Position numbers and translations under genes: made by a program. A stretch of 64,000 bases of DNA from Brevibacterium iodinum ATCC 49514 (GTDB lineage: Bacteria; Actinomycetota; Actinomycetes; Actinomycetales; Brevibacteriaceae), in the NCBI RefSeq assembly GCF_900169265.1, contig NZ_FXYX01000002.1, positions 62,001 through 126,000 on the forward strand. Reading direction: 5' to 3'. Positions 8,432-17,792 of this stretch are shown in pieces. The notes beneath the pieces are model-generated. The model was given only the letters and a program-made list of their open reading frames with translations, ran no database searches and had not been told where the DNA came from. Each line of letters opens with the position of its first letter. The stretch's first letter is position 1.

Positions 8432-9121
8432 TCAGTCCTCCCGCAGTGCGCTCATCGCCGCATCGTCGAGGCGGCGGAACGCCCGCTGCTTCGTCGTCGT
8501 GCGGTCGAGGACGGCTGCCTCGAGTGCGTCGGTGGCCAAGATCGCCTGGTTCGCGGCTCCCAATGCCGTCACACCGTGGTTGAATACTTCGCGCAGAGTC
8601 ATCTGCGAGCTGCGCACCCCGGCCAGGGATGCCGTGATCGCATCGGCCTGACCGCCGATGGCCACATGTTCGGTCTCGTCGATGACGGATCCGTCGTAGC
8701 TGAGCCGGTAGAGCTGGTCGGTCTCCGGTGTGAGTCCGAGTTCGGCGACGACGAGTTCGACCTCGAAGGGCTTCGACTCGGTGGTGAAGACGCCGGCCAG
8801 CGTCTGTGCGTACGCGTTCGTCAGTCCGCGAGCGGTGACGTCGGTGCGGTCGTAGGAGTATCCGCGCAGGTCGGCATAGCGTACGCCCGCCTGGCGCAGG
8901 GTCTCGAATTCATTGTACTTACCGACGGCGGCGAAGCCGATGCGGTCGTAGATCTCAGCGATCTTGTGCAGCGTCGGTGATGGGTTCTCCGCCAGCAGCA
9001 GGATGCCTGCGTCGAAGCGCATGACGACGACGGATCGGCCGCGGGCGATGCCCTTGCGTGCGAAGTCGGCCCGGTCCTTCATCAGCTGTTCGGGTGAGAC
9101 GTAGAACGGTGCCTGACTCAT
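8432..9121 (-). CDS. prcA: 20S proteasome alpha subunit
   Basis: 229-aa structural alpha subunit of the 20S core; seven copies form each outer ring and the entry gate. N-terminal FYVSPEQLMKDRADFARKGIARG (residues 6-28, given by position) is the canonical H0/gate segment, and RSVVVMRFDAGILLLAENPS follows. The frame is open upstream, but ATG 9121 has AAAGGA 6 nt before it and fits homologues. C-terminal residues 215-229 are polar. Placed between prcB and pafA. In mycobacteria, Mpa docks its C-terminal tail between these alpha subunits; see the mpa entry for an oddity. Confidence 0.96.
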   Translation of the reverse strand: MSQAPFYVSPEQLMKDRADFARKGIARGRSVVVMRFDAGILLLAENPSPTLHKIAEIYDRIGFAAVGKYNEFETLRQAGVRYADLRGYSYDRTDVTARGLTNAYAQTLAGVFTTESKPFEVELVVAELGLTPETDQLYRLSYDGSVIDETEHVAIGGQADAITASLAGVRSSQMTLREVFNHGVTALGAANQAILATDALEAAVLDRTTTKQRAFRRLDDAAMSALRED

Positions 9122-9155
9122 CGACGGTCCTTTCGCGGTAACGGTGCCGCAGTCA

Positions 9156-9953
9156 TCACCGGGCGGTGGCCGTGCGGCGGGCGACGACCTCGGTGGCGGT
9201 GTCCAAGACGGTGGCCGGTTCGACCTCGGTGACCCCGTTCTCGAGGTCGACGGTGAAGATCGTCGGAGCGATCTGCCGGACGAAATCCGGTCCGCCCGTC
9301 GCCGAATCGTCGTCTGAGGCGTCAAAGAGGGCTTCGACGGCCACCGCAATCGCCTGCTCGTGGTCGAGGTCGGCCCGCCACAGCTTCTTCAGCGCCCCGC
9401 GGGCGAATCCGGAACCGGAGCCGATGGAATGGAATCGGTGCTCTTCGTACTTTCCGCCGGTGACGTCGAAGCTGAAGATCTGCCCCTGCGGTCTGGATTC
9501 GTCGACTCCGGCGAACAGCGGGACGACGGTGAGTCCCTGCATCGCCAGGCCGAGGTTTCCGCGCAGCATCGCAGCCAAGCGGTTGGCTTTGCCGTTGAGC
9601 GAGAGACGGGCGCCTTCGATCTTCTCGTAGTGTTCGAGTTCGAGTTGGAAGAGCCGGATGAGGTCGAGTGCGACCCCGGCGGTGCCGGCGATGCCGATGA
9701 CGGAGTAGTCGTCGGCGGCTTTGACCTTCTCCATCGAGTGCGAAGCGATGAGGTTGCCGATCGTCGCTCTCCGGTCACCGGCCATGAGGATGCCCGAGGC
9801 GGTGCGGAAGCAGATGATCGTCGTGCCTTCCGGCGACTGTTCGGCCAGATCCCGCACACTGGGGTGCGGAAGCGCTTCGGGCGCCGAGGAGCGGGCGAGT
9901 TCGACGAACGAGTTGCTCGTCGAACTCAAGAATGCAGGAGGGAATCCTGCCAT
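9156..9953 (-). CDS. prcB: 20S proteasome beta subunit (catalytic)
   Basis: 265-aa N-terminal-nucleophile protease subunit. The propeptide is residues 1-43, ending in SPEG; cleavage exposes Thr44 of TTIICFR, the expected catalytic threonine. Asp/Lys of the active site are visible in [11 protein letters not shown] (about 54-64). The start ATG 9953 follows the pup stop by 1 nt and lies well inside a longer open frame; GGAGG-type signal is weak, so it may be coupled to pup. Forms the inner rings of the core particle with prcA. Confidence 0.96.
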   Translation of the reverse strand: MAGFPPAFLSSTSNSFVELARSSAPEALPHPSVRDLAEQSPEGTTIICFRTASGILMAGDRRATIGNLIASHSMEKVKAADDYSVIGIAGTAGVALDLIRLFQLELEHYEKIEGARLSLNGKANRLAAMLRGNLGLAMQGLTVVPLFAGVDESRPQGQIFSFDVTGGKYEEHRFHSIGSGSGFARGALKKLWRADLDHEQAIAVAVEALFDASDDDSATGGPDFVRQIAPTIFTVDLENGVTEVEPATVLDTATEVVARRTATAR

Positions 9954-9954
9954 C

Positions 9955-10146
9955 TCATTGGCCGCCCTTCTGCACGAAGTTCTTGACGAACTCCTCCGCG
10001 TTCGATTCGAGCACACCGTCGATCTCATCGAGGATGGAATCGACGTTCTGAGTGTTGATCTGTCCCTGCACAGCCTCCGGCGGATCGACGGGGGCGTCTC
10101 CCCCACCGGACGATTTGTCTCTCTGGACCTGTTCCTGCGAGCTCAT
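9955..10146 (-). CDS. pup: Prokaryotic ubiquitin-like protein Pup
   Basis: 63-aa, mostly disordered modifier that is conjugated to proteins to send them to the Mpa-proteasome. The C-terminus is GGQ, so Dop must first deamidate the final Gln to Glu before PafA can use it. The central coiled-coil segment (about residues 35-58, [20 protein letters not shown]) is the part that contacts Mpa in known structures. The start is supported by AAGGAG 6 nt upstream. It lies 11 nt after dop and 1 nt before prcB, in one operon. Confidence 0.98.
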   Translation of the reverse strand: MSSQEQVQRDKSSGGGDAPVDPPEAVQGQINTQNVDSILDEIDGVLESNAEEFVKNFVQKGGQ

Positions 10147-10157
10147 CTCACACTCCT

Positions 10158-11687
10158 TCAGTCGTTCTTCGAACTCAGTCTATCCACTCCGAGTGCCTTC
10201 AGCAGGCCCTCGGCGGTCTCGATTCCCTCCACCCGATCGGCAAGCAGCTCACGGGTGCCTTTGAGCGGTTCGTGCATGGGCAGACGCACCACACCGAGGG
10301 CTCCCGCGTTCACCACGAGCGAGTCCCAGCTGGCTGCGACCAGATCCTCGCCGAGGCGGCTGACCGCCACGGAGCGCAGGAACGCGCGGGTCCCGTCGGG
10401 TGCGTTGACCACGGCGGCTTCGACCTCGGCGTCGGTGGTCAACCGACGGATGCGGCCGGCACGTTCGAGCTTGTGGAACAGCCCCTTCTCCGGGCGCACG
10501 TCGTGGTACTGGACGTCGATAAGGGCCAGCTTCGGATGGTCCCAGTCGATTCCCTCACGAGACCGGTAGCTCTCGAGCAGCACCCATTTGGCGACCCAGT
10601 CGATGGAATCGGCGAGAGTCTTCGGATCGGTCGAGAGCCCATCGAGGAATCGGCGCCATTCGGCGAGCACCTCGGCGGTTTCGGCGTCCTCGGCATCGGC
10701 GTGCTCGAGGCACGCGGAGTAGAAGGCTTCTTGTATCTCCAGCGCCGTTGTCGTCGTGCCGTCGCTCAGCGCCAGCGGAGCGCTGAGGCTGAGGTCGTGG
10801 CTGACGTCCCACAGCGCCTGCAGGGCATCGGCGAGTTCGATCTGCGGCGCCAGTCCGGCCTCGACGAGTCCGAGGACGAGGGAGGTCGAACCGAAGCGGA
10901 CGAACGTCGCAGGCTCCGCCAGGGTGGCGTCGCCGATGATCACGTGCAGCCGGCGGTATTTCGCGGGATCGGCATGTGGTTCGTCCCGGGTGTTGACGAT
11001 GGGACGGCGCAGGGTGGTCTCGAGCCCCACTTCGGCTTCGAAGAAGTCGGCGCGGGACGAGATCTGGAAGCCTTTGCCCTTGCCTTCGCGGCCGATGCCG
11101 ACCCGTCCGGATCCGCACAGGATCTGCCGGGTGACGAAGAACGGGACGAGGCCCGCGACGATGTCGTCGAAGTCCGTGGACCGGTCGACGAGGTAGTTCT
11201 CATGGGTTCCGTAGGAGGCTCCCTTGGAGTCCGTGTTGTTCTTGTACAGATTGACCGGTTCCGCGCTCTTCTCGAGGGTCCGCACCGATTCGAGGGCGAC
11301 GAGGTCGCCGGCCCGGTCGAAGGTGACGATATCGCGTGGAGTGAGGACTTCCGGGGACGAGTACTCGGGATGAGCGTGGTCGACGTAGTAGCGGGCGCCG
11401 TTCTCCGTGACGACATTCGCCAGGTACTGGGCTTCGACGTCGTCCTGCGGTATATGGGTCAGCTGCGAGGAGTCGGCGTCGGCGATGTTCATGAAGAAGC
11501 CGCGGGCGTCGGCCAATGGAGACTCGGTGGCGAAGTCCCAGAAGTTCTGGGACGACTTCAGTCCGCGCGGTCCGGCATACGCGTCGACGACACGCGCCGA
11601 GTCCCGCATCGGGTTCGCTCGCGGATTGCCCGGCTGGCTGAGGCCGAACTCCGTCTCGGCTCCCATGACGCGCCTGACTCTGAGCAT
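10158..11687 (-). CDS. dop: Pup deamidase/depupylase Dop
   Basis: 509-aa paralogue of PafA that deamidates Pup-Gln and removes Pup from substrates. N-terminal MGAETEFGLS (residues 8-17) and YYVDHAHPEYSSPE (about 99-112; Asp of the VDHAHPE motif is the expected nucleophile/base) identify Dop; residues 35-80 include an insertion relative to PafA, as expected. A longer frame starts at ATG 11702, but that codon overlaps GGAGGA, which is the ribosome site for ATG 11687; the latter is therefore the start. First gene of the dop-pup-prcB-prcA-pafA run. Confidence 0.96.
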   Translation of the reverse strand: MLRVRRVMGAETEFGLSQPGNPRANPMRDSARVVDAYAGPRGLKSSQNFWDFATESPLADARGFFMNIADADSSQLTHIPQDDVEAQYLANVVTENGARYYVDHAHPEYSSPEVLTPRDIVTFDRAGDLVALESVRTLEKSAEPVNLYKNNTDSKGASYGTHENYLVDRSTDFDDIVAGLVPFFVTRQILCGSGRVGIGREGKGKGFQISSRADFFEAEVGLETTLRRPIVNTRDEPHADPAKYRRLHVIIGDATLAEPATFVRFGSTSLVLGLVEAGLAPQIELADALQALWDVSHDLSLSAPLALSDGTTTTALEIQEAFYSACLEHADAEDAETAEVLAEWRRFLDGLSTDPKTLADSIDWVAKWVLLESYRSREGIDWDHPKLALIDVQYHDVRPEKGLFHKLERAGRIRRLTTDAEVEAAVVNAPDGTRAFLRSVAVSRLGEDLVAASWDSLVVNAGALGVVRLPMHEPLKGTRELLADRVEGIETAEGLLKALGVDRLSSKND

Positions 11688-11719
11688 CTGATTCTCCTCC
11701 AAGGTCTAGACTCGGGGAC

Positions 11720-12124
11720 GTGGCAACGAAGAAATCTCATCTCCCCATCGCACTGATCGTCGACCTCATCCTCGTGGTTCTGTTCACGATCGTCGGTCAT
11801 TACACACATTCTCACAGTTTCGATCCGCAGGGGCTGATGACCACAGCGTGGCCGTTCGTCGCAGCCCTCGTCATCGCCTGGCTGCTCACGGCCGTCTGGG
11901 ATCGGCCGATCGCTCCGCTGGCCACGGGAACCGGTGTCTGGGCGATCACCGTCCTTCTCGGACTCGTCCTGCGCGGAATCGTTGGTCAAGGCGAAGACCC
12001 CGGAAATGTCGCAGTGACTTTCATGATCGTCGCGACGTCGCTCAACCTCATCACTCTCGTCGGTTGGCGTCTCATCGCCACGGCCGTCTCCGGCGGTTCA
12101 GGCCGCCCCAAGCGCAGCCGCTGA
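11720..12124 (+). CDS. DUF3054 family membrane protein
   Basis: 134-aa membrane protein with four hydrophobic segments (about residues 10-27, 42-62, 68-90, 100-122) and a basic C-terminal tail ending GRPKRSR. It fits the DUF3054 family of actinobacteria, whose function is unknown. The start is GTG 11720; TAGACT (11707-11712) lies 7 nt before it and no ribosome site is seen, so it is probably leaderless. It is inserted between dop and mpa on the opposite strand, so mpa and dop are on separate transcripts. Confidence 0.8.
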   Translation: MATKKSHLPIALIVDLILVVLFTIVGHYTHSHSFDPQGLMTTAWPFVAALVIAWLLTAVWDRPIAPLATGTGVWAITVLLGLVLRGIVGQGEDPGNVAVTFMIVATSLNLITLVGWRLIATAVSGGSGRPKRSR

Positions 12125-12164
12125 GCGCCGTCGGCCTCTGCCGTACACTCTGCCGCAGACGAGT

Positions 12165-12206
12165 CGAGCCCGCCGCTTCCGTCAGCTGACGGAAACGGCG
12201 GGCTCG
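12165..12206. terminator. Bipartite hairpin between DUF3054 gene and mpa
   Basis: An outer 11-bp stem (CGAGCCCGCCG / CGGCGGGCTCG) encloses an 18-nt perfect palindrome at 12177-12194, separated by one C/A mismatch. It is followed on the plus strand by TCGTTCTT. The two flanking genes converge here, so it can stop both. Confidence 0.75.
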
Positions 12207-12226
12207 TCGTTCTTACCGGACCCGGC

Positions 12227-13879
12227 TCAGACGAGGTCGGAGTTGGGCCGCACCTCGGCGATGTCGGTCTCGTACGACACCGTCGGGGCTCCCCTGGTCG
12301 TGTCGAGGTGCATCATCCGCAGATGAGTGACCCGTTCGCCCTTGCGCCCGGAGATCCGTGCCCATTCGTCGGGGTTCGTCGTGTTCGGCAGGTCTTCGTG
12401 TTCGCTGAACTCTTCGGCGATCGCATCCTCGAAGTGACCGGGGCGCAGACCGCGCTCGCCGGTGTCGAGCAGCGATTTGATCGCCGCCTTCTTCGCACGG
12501 TCGACGATGTTGTGAATCATCGCACCGGAGGCGAAGGCTGAGAAGTGGAGTACTTCCTTCGCCCCGTCGGCGTAGCTGACCTCGACGAATTCGTTCTCCG
12601 GAGTCTTTGCGAACATTCTTTCGACACAGCTGTCGATGAGTGCCGAGACCGCCTCGGCGGGGGTGTCGTGGCCGGCGAGCACGCTCGAGTGCAGGGGCAG
12701 CTCCGCGGTGAGGTACTTCTCGAAGATGTCTCGGGCCGCTTCGGCGTCGGGGCGTTCGATGCGGATCTTCACATCGAGTCGGCCCGGGCGCAGGATCGCG
12801 GGATCGATGAGGTCTTCACGGTTCGACGCACCGATGACGATGACGTTGTCGAGCTGTTCGACACCGTCGATCTCGGTGAGCAGCTGCGGCACGATCGTCG
12901 TCTCCACGTCCGACGACTTGCCGGTGCCGCGGGTGCGGAAGAGTGATTCCATCTCGTCGAAGAACACCACGACGGGGAATCCTGCCGACGCCTTCTCGCG
13001 TGCCCGGGCGAAGATCAGGCGCAGCTGACGTTCGGTCTCGCCGACGTACTTGTCGAGCAGCTCCGGACCTTTGATGTTGAGGAAATAGGTCTTGCTCGTA
13101 CGCACCTTTCCGGTGCGGTCGGCCAGGGAGTTCGCCACGGCCTTCGCGATGAGCGTCTTTCCGCAGCCGGGAGGGCCATAGAGCAGGATGCCCTTGGGCG
13201 GTTTGAGCCCGTGTTCGGTGTAGAGCTCGGGATGTTCGAAGGGCAGTTCGACGGCATCCTTGATCTGTTCGATCTGGTCGGCCAGTCCGCCGATGTCCTG
13301 GTAGGTGATGTCGGGGACCTCTTCGAGCAGCAGCGAGGAGACCTCGGGCTTCTCGACGACCTGCAGCGCGTAATGGGTCTGGGTGTCGACGACGACGGCA
13401 TCGCCGACGCGCAGTCCTGCGTCGACGAGGCCGGCGGCGAGGGTGAAGACCTGCTCATCGTCGCCGGGAGCTCCGACGAGGATGCGCTGAGAGTCGACGA
13501 ACTCACGGACGTTGACGACCGATCCCACGGGTGGGAACTCGCCGGTGCCGATGATGACGAGGCCTTCGGACAAGAGCACATCGGCACCGGCGCGCAACGT
13601 CTCGGGCTCGATTTCGGGGGCGACGGCCACGCGCATGCGTCGTCCGCCGACGATGACATCGGCGGTCACTGCGTTCTCGCCGAGCGCGATGAGTGTGCCC
13701 CAGTTGTTCGGCGGCTCGGTCAGGCGACGAGCCTCTTCCTTGATCCGGTTCAGCTCATCACGGGCCGTGCGCAGAGTCTTCGACAGTGCTTCATTGCGTT
13801 TGCCCGCTGTGTAGAGCTGCTGGCGCAGGGACGCGGTGTCCTCGCGCAGCTTCTTCACCTCGGTCGTGGTCTCTGTCAT
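12227..13879 (-). CDS. mpa: Proteasomal AAA+ ATPase Mpa/ARC
   Basis: 550-aa hexameric unfoldase that recognises Pup and feeds substrates into the 20S core. N-terminal coiled coil (about residues 7-55), two OB domains (about 60-185), then the AAA module with Walker A GPPGCGKT (235-242), Walker B VVVFFDEM (303-310) and the sensor/arginine-finger region [15 protein letters not shown]. Start ATG 13879 overlaps the trmI stop (ATGA) with GGAGGA 3 nt upstream; the longer open frame is inside trmI. Odd point: mycobacterial Mpa ends in Gln-Tyr-Leu, needed to dock on the core; this protein ends in Asn-Ser-Asp-Leu-Val, with no penultimate tyrosine. Confidence 0.95.
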   Translation of the reverse strand: MTETTTEVKKLREDTASLRQQLYTAGKRNEALSKTLRTARDELNRIKEEARRLTEPPNNWGTLIALGENAVTADVIVGGRRMRVAVAPEIEPETLRAGADVLLSEGLVIIGTGEFPPVGSVVNVREFVDSQRILVGAPGDDEQVFTLAAGLVDAGLRVGDAVVVDTQTHYALQVVEKPEVSSLLLEEVPDITYQDIGGLADQIEQIKDAVELPFEHPELYTEHGLKPPKGILLYGPPGCGKTLIAKAVANSLADRTGKVRTSKTYFLNIKGPELLDKYVGETERQLRLIFARAREKASAGFPVVVFFDEMESLFRTRGTGKSSDVETTIVPQLLTEIDGVEQLDNVIVIGASNREDLIDPAILRPGRLDVKIRIERPDAEAARDIFEKYLTAELPLHSSVLAGHDTPAEAVSALIDSCVERMFAKTPENEFVEVSYADGAKEVLHFSAFASGAMIHNIVDRAKKAAIKSLLDTGERGLRPGHFEDAIAEEFSEHEDLPNTTNPDEWARISGRKGERVTHLRMMHLDTTRGAPTVSYETDIAEVRPNSDLV

Positions 13880-14949
13880 CGATCCTCCTTCGGCCCTGTG
13901 CTGTTGCTGGTCGGGCTGTCTGTGACATCTGTGGGCTGCGCATCTGCGGAGCCGTCGGGCTCGGTGCGCAGGCGTCTGCCGGCGTCTCGCATCACCCGGC
14001 GCAGCTTCTTGCCGTGCGCAGTGCGGGTGCCGATCGCCGCCTCGGTGACCTCGGGCTCCGTCCACGCCGCCACATCCTCGGCGGCAGCGGTGGCTCCCTG
14101 AGGACGTTTCTTCTTCTCCAGCGGGCTGATGCCGTCGGCCATTCGGCGGGCCAAGATGAGGAACCCGGTGTGGGCGATCATCCGGTGGTCGGGCCGGACG
14201 GCGAGTCCGTCGACGTGCCAGCCGCGGACCATGGCCTCCATGGACTCGGGTTCGGCGAACTTGCCGGAAGCGCGCAGGGCTTCGACGAAGCGGGAGAGCT
14301 GCGGAACCGTGGCGACGTACGCGATGACGATTCCCCCGGGTGTCAGGGCTTCGCTGACGGCCTCGAGTGTGTTCCAGGGGGTGAGCATGTCGAGGACGAC
14401 GCGGTCGACGCTGCCGGGCCCGAAGGTCTGCGGCAGGGTATCGGCAAGGTCGCCCACGGTGACCGACCAGTTCTCCGGTTCGCCGTCGAAGAAGTCGGCG
14501 ATGTTTCCGGCCGCGATCGTGGCGAATTCCTCACGCAGTTCGAACGAGTGCACGGATCCCGTCGCGCCCACGGCGCGCAGCAGCGCCATCGACAGGGCTC
14601 CGGATCCGACGCCGGCCTCGACGACAGTCGCGCCGGGGAAGATATCGCCGAGGGTTACGATGAGTCCCGAATCCTTCGGGTAGACGACTGCGGCGCCGCG
14701 GGGCATGGAGAGCACGAAGTCCTCGTAGCGCGGGCGGAAGACCTGGAAGTCGACTCCCCCGGTGTTTGCGACGATGATTCCCTCTGTGCGCCCGATGATG
14801 TCGTCGTGGCTGATGAGCCCCTTGTTCGTGTGGAAGTGCTCACCCGGGGCGAGCACGAAGGTGTGCATCCGCCCCTTTGGGTCGGTGAGCTGGACCTTCT
14901 CTCCGCGGCTCAGAACGCGCGGGGGCCGGGAATGCAGTGGCTGAGTCAT
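13876..14949 (-). CDS. trmI: tRNA (adenine-58-N1)-methyltransferase TrmI
   Basis: SAM-dependent enzyme making m1A58 in the T-loop of tRNAs. 357 aa: N-terminal beta domain (about 10-80), then a Rossmann methyltransferase fold with motif [16 protein letters not shown] (about 107-121), the acidic residue in HSFELREEF, and the [12 protein letters not shown] catalytic segment (about 185-196). A C-terminal basic/disordered extension (about 280-357) is longer than in mycobacteria. It lies immediately before mpa with a 4-bp overlap, the usual actinobacterial arrangement, which may set Mpa translation. Confidence 0.93.
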   Translation of the reverse strand: MTQPLHSRPPRVLSRGEKVQLTDPKGRMHTFVLAPGEHFHTNKGLISHDDIIGRTEGIIVANTGGVDFQVFRPRYEDFVLSMPRGAAVVYPKDSGLIVTLGDIFPGATVVEAGVGSGALSMALLRAVGATGSVHSFELREEFATIAAGNIADFFDGEPENWSVTVGDLADTLPQTFGPGSVDRVVLDMLTPWNTLEAVSEALTPGGIVIAYVATVPQLSRFVEALRASGKFAEPESMEAMVRGWHVDGLAVRPDHRMIAHTGFLILARRMADGISPLEKKKRPQGATAAAEDVAAWTEPEVTEAAIGTRTAHGKKLRRVMRDAGRRLRTEPDGSADAQPTDVTDSPTSNSTGPKEDR

Positions 14950-14994
14950 GATGAGTCCACTCTACGCTGGTGAGGATTGCCTCACACAACCGGC

Positions 14995-16155
14995 TCAGGC
15001 GGCAAGGAGTTCGTCGAAGAATTCCTGCAGGTCGATGACTCCGACCAGGGTGTTGCCGTCCATGACCAAGCTGAACTGCGCCTTGGGGCGGTGGGTGAGC
15101 GATTCGAGCAGGTGCGGGGCCGTGATGTCCTTCGGCACTCCGATCCACCCGGCCAGAGGGCGGGCGACCTCGCCGGTGGGAACCGCTTCGAGGGTTTCGG
15201 CGAGACGACCGGCTGCGGCGTGTCGGTCGACGAGACCGTACGGCAGCCCCTTCTGATCGAGGACGACGATGAGGGTGCGTTCCTTCGCGTTTCCCAGCGT
15301 GTTCGCATAGTCGAGGGTGTCGGCGAGGTCGGCGTCCCAGGTGGAGGCGATCGCGGGCTGGATGACCTGGGAGAGGTCGTAGGTCTCCATCTTCCGGGCC
15401 CGTTTGGCGTGGGTGGCCGCATCTCCGGCGGAGAACCACAGCATGATCGCGATGAGCGACATCCAGGCCACGGTCAGCGGATCGGGTCGTTCTCCGGCCA
15501 GCAGAGGGGTGATGACCGACCAGCCGATGAAGCCGACGGCGATGATCCGGCCGACCCAGCTGGCCACGATCGTGCCGAGGAACTGCGAACCCGTGATGCG
15601 CCACATGATCGCCTGCAGCGCCCAGCCGCCGTCGAGTGGAATGCCAGGCAGCAGGTTGATCGCACCGAGAGCGACATTGGCGAAGGTGACGGCGATGAGC
15701 AGCAGCCACGGCACCGAGGTGGGGCTGGCGGCGCTGAGACACCACCACCCCAGCAGGGCGAGAACGATGTTGACGATGGGGCCGACGATGGAGATGACGA
15801 AGCTCGTCATCGCCGCTTTGTCGCGCGGGTTGTCCATCTGCGGTTCGAAGCGGGTGAATCCGCCCCAGATGTTCAGCTCGATCGCGGCGACCTTCTGCCC
15901 GTAGAACTGGCCGGCGACTCCGTGCGCGAGTTCGTGGAGGAACACGGAGGCGAAGAGGAGGACAGCGTAGGCGAAGGCGACGAACCAGGCCCCGATGCCC
16001 AGATCCGGTCGGACCTGGTTGAGCCACGGGGTGAAGAGGATGGTGATCACGATGGCGGCGAGGAACCACGACCATGCCAGAATCACCGGAGCGCCGAGCA
16101 CAGTGCCCAAGCGCAGACCCGATGACGCACCGGGGTGGTGGTTTTTCGCGGCCAT
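14995..16155 (-). CDS. Site-2 protease (M50, Rip3-like) with C-terminal CBS domains
   Basis: 386-aa intramembrane zinc metalloprotease. The zinc motif HELAH is at about residues 74-78 inside the second/third hydrophobic segment, and the second conserved motif NLLPGIPLDGG is at about 166-176 (Asp ligand). About five to six membrane segments lie in 1-245; a cytosolic tail (about 255-386) looks like a CBS pair, which may sense nucleotides. Known Rip proteases cut membrane-bound anti-sigma factors, but the substrate here is unknown. Start ATG 16155 follows GGAGGA (9 nt). It lies 46 bp before trmI on the same strand. Confidence 0.9.
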   Translation of the reverse strand: MAAKNHHPGASSGLRLGTVLGAPVILAWSWFLAAIVITILFTPWLNQVRPDLGIGAWFVAFAYAVLLFASVFLHELAHGVAGQFYGQKVAAIELNIWGGFTRFEPQMDNPRDKAAMTSFVISIVGPIVNIVLALLGWWCLSAASPTSVPWLLLIAVTFANVALGAINLLPGIPLDGGWALQAIMWRITGSQFLGTIVASWVGRIIAVGFIGWSVITPLLAGERPDPLTVAWMSLIAIMLWFSAGDAATHAKRARKMETYDLSQVIQPAIASTWDADLADTLDYANTLGNAKERTLIVVLDQKGLPYGLVDRHAAAGRLAETLEAVPTGEVARPLAGWIGVPKDITAPHLLESLTHRPKAQFSLVMDGNTLVGVIDLQEFFDELLAA

Positions 16156-16282
16156 TGAAGGGGTTCCTCCGGTCGATGTCGTGGTCAGCGGACCACTGAG
16201 GGTCGGTTACTCAGCCTAACAGCGACGACGCACTCATCGCTGGTCGCCACGTCGTGTCCGTGCAGGTCGTTACAGTGGAGTT

Positions 16283-17092
16283 ATGGCCGAGCTCACCAGT
16301 CTGTCGCCCTCCCGGGCCAATGACTTCATCCAATGTCCTCTGAAGTTCCGCTTCCGCAGCATCGACAAGCTGCCGGAGCCGCCTTCTCAGGCGGCGTTCC
16401 GCGGCACTGTGGTCCATTCGGTGCTCGAGAAGCTGTTCACCGCGCCGGCGGCCGAGCGCACGGCGGAGCTCGCACAGACGATGCTCATTCCGGCGTGGGA
16501 GGAGCTCGTCGAGAAGGACCCCGATGTGCTCGGGATCTTCGAGGGCGAATCGGAGAAGGAGACGTTCTTCACATCGGCACGTCGGCTCATCGATTCCTAC
16601 TTCGTACTCGAGTATCCCGAGCATCTCGAACCGGAGGAGACGGAGAAGTTCGTCCGCACCACATTGGACAACGGTCTCGAGCTGCGCGGGTTCATCGACC
16701 GCGTCGACGTCGCCCCGGGTGGGGAGCGGCGCCTCGTCGACTACAAGACGGGCAAGCAGCCGAAACCTCAGTACGGACGAGAAGCCAAGTTCCAGATGGG
16801 CTTCTACGCTCTCGTCGTCTACCGGCTCTCGGGCGAGCTCGTCCACACCCTGCAGCTGATGTACCTGGGTTCGCGCAGCGTGCTGAAGTCTCATCCGACG
16901 ATGGCGGAGGTCGAACAGACCCAGTTCGAGATCGATGCCATCTGGAAGGACATCATCGCCTCGGCCGAGTCGGACCGCTGGCGGCCGAAGAAGTCACCGC
17001 TGTGCAATTGGTGCACGTTCAAGCCGCTGTGCCCGGCCTGGGGCAACGCCGCTCCCCCGACTCCGGAGATCACGAAGATCGTGGGGGCGTAG
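16283..17092 (+). CDS. RecB family PD-(D/E)XK exonuclease with Fe-S cysteines
   Basis: 269-aa single-domain nuclease of the RecB/Cas4-like group. The N-terminal Ser-Pro-Ser-Arg motif followed by CPLKFRF (Cys18) and C-terminal CNWCTFKPLCPAW (Cys 241, 244 and 250) supply four cysteines of the kind that bind a 4Fe-4S cluster. The nuclease motif is GFIDRVDVAPGGERRLVDYKTGK (about 136-158; Asp, Asp and Lys of the PD-(D/E)XK core). TACAGT lies 6 nt before the ATG, suggesting a leaderless mRNA. It is divergent from the site-2 protease and ends 3 bp from the convergent HAD gene. DNA repair is the likely role. Confidence 0.9.
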   Translation: MAELTSLSPSRANDFIQCPLKFRFRSIDKLPEPPSQAAFRGTVVHSVLEKLFTAPAAERTAELAQTMLIPAWEELVEKDPDVLGIFEGESEKETFFTSARRLIDSYFVLEYPEHLEPEETEKFVRTTLDNGLELRGFIDRVDVAPGGERRLVDYKTGKQPKPQYGREAKFQMGFYALVVYRLSGELVHTLQLMYLGSRSVLKSHPTMAEVEQTQFEIDAIWKDIIASAESDRWRPKKSPLCNWCTFKPLCPAWGNAAPPTPEITKIVGA

Positions 17093-17095
17093 AGC

Positions 17096-17770
17096 TCAGG
17101 CGCTCTGCTGCGCACGGAGGCGTCGCAGATCGGCGACGCTGCGGCCTTCGAGACTGTTCCACAGGATCCGCCCCGGACGAGGTTCGAGGTCGATGAGATG
17201 CGGGATTCCGATCGCAATGGTGCCGGCCGCCTCGGCGCTGGCCAGACCCGGCTTCGAGTCCTCCAGTGCCACACAGTCGGCCGGGTCGAGGTCGAGCAGC
17301 GCAGCACCCCGCAGATAGGGCTCCGGATCCGGTTTGCCGGCGGTCACCTCATCGCCGGCGACCAGACCGGCGAAGCTGTCGGGCGGACAATTGGCGATGA
17401 CCGCCTCGGCCAGCGGCCGGTACGACATCGTGACCATGACGTTCGGGATGCCTTCGGTCTTGAGTTCGGCCAGCAGCTCCAGCGCACCGGGGCGGAAGGG
17501 CACGGATTCTCGGATCTGTCCGATGACGTTGTCCATCAGGGTCTCGACGATCTCCTCGGCGGGAACGTCGAGGCCGGCCTCACGCATCATTCGAGCGGAG
17601 ACGATGAGCTCGTTGCCGACGAATTCGAGCCCCTGCTCTTCCGACCAGGACAGCCCATGGGCGTTCATGAGCTCGGTCTCGGCGCGGATCCAATACGGCT
17701 CGGTGTCGACGAGGGTTCCGTCCATGTCCCACAGGACGGCGGCAGGGTCGGCTGATGCATGGTTCGTCAT
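17096..17770 (-). CDS. HAD-superfamily hydrolase (beta-phosphoglucomutase-like phosphatase)
   Basis: 224-aa haloacid dehalogenase family phosphatase. Motif I DMDGTLVDTE (residues 15-24; Asp15 nucleophile, Asp17 acid/base), motif II Thr/Ser in MVTMSY (about 113-118), motif III Lys in GKPDPEPYL (about 144-152), and motif IV ALEDSKPGL (about 166-174). The cap is C1-type. The substrate cannot be read from sequence; related proteins act on sugar or pseudouridine phosphates. Start is ATG 17770, with the minus-strand box TACGCT 6 nt upstream; a longer frame to 17833 would run into the divergent gene. Confidence 0.9.
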   Translation of the reverse strand: MTNHASADPAAVLWDMDGTLVDTEPYWIRAETELMNAHGLSWSEEQGLEFVGNELIVSARMMREAGLDVPAEEIVETLMDNVIGQIRESVPFRPGALELLAELKTEGIPNVMVTMSYRPLAEAVIANCPPDSFAGLVAGDEVTAGKPDPEPYLRGAALLDLDPADCVALEDSKPGLASAEAAGTIAIGIPHLIDLEPRPGRILWNSLEGRSVADLRRLRAQQSA

Positions 17771-17776
17771 ACGCCC

Positions 17777-17786
17777 AGCGTAGTCT
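17777..17786. promoter_or_regulatory. Overlapping divergent -10 boxes for the HAD and PAC2 genes
   Basis: TACGCT on the minus strand (17777-17782) is 6 nt before ATG 17770, and TAGTCT on the plus strand (17781-17786) is 6 nt before ATG 17793. The two boxes share 2 bp, so RNA polymerase should be unable to occupy both at once. Confidence 0.55.
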
Positions 17787-17792
17787 GGAACC

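Noticed and set aside
10158..11702. Alternative Dop start at ATG 11702
   Set aside because: That ATG is part of the GGAGGA ribosome site for ATG 11687; the five added residues are not family-like.
10272..11756. A 494-codon plus-strand frame opposite dop
   Set aside because: Shadow of dop; no recognisable domain, and Dop motifs are intact on the other strand.
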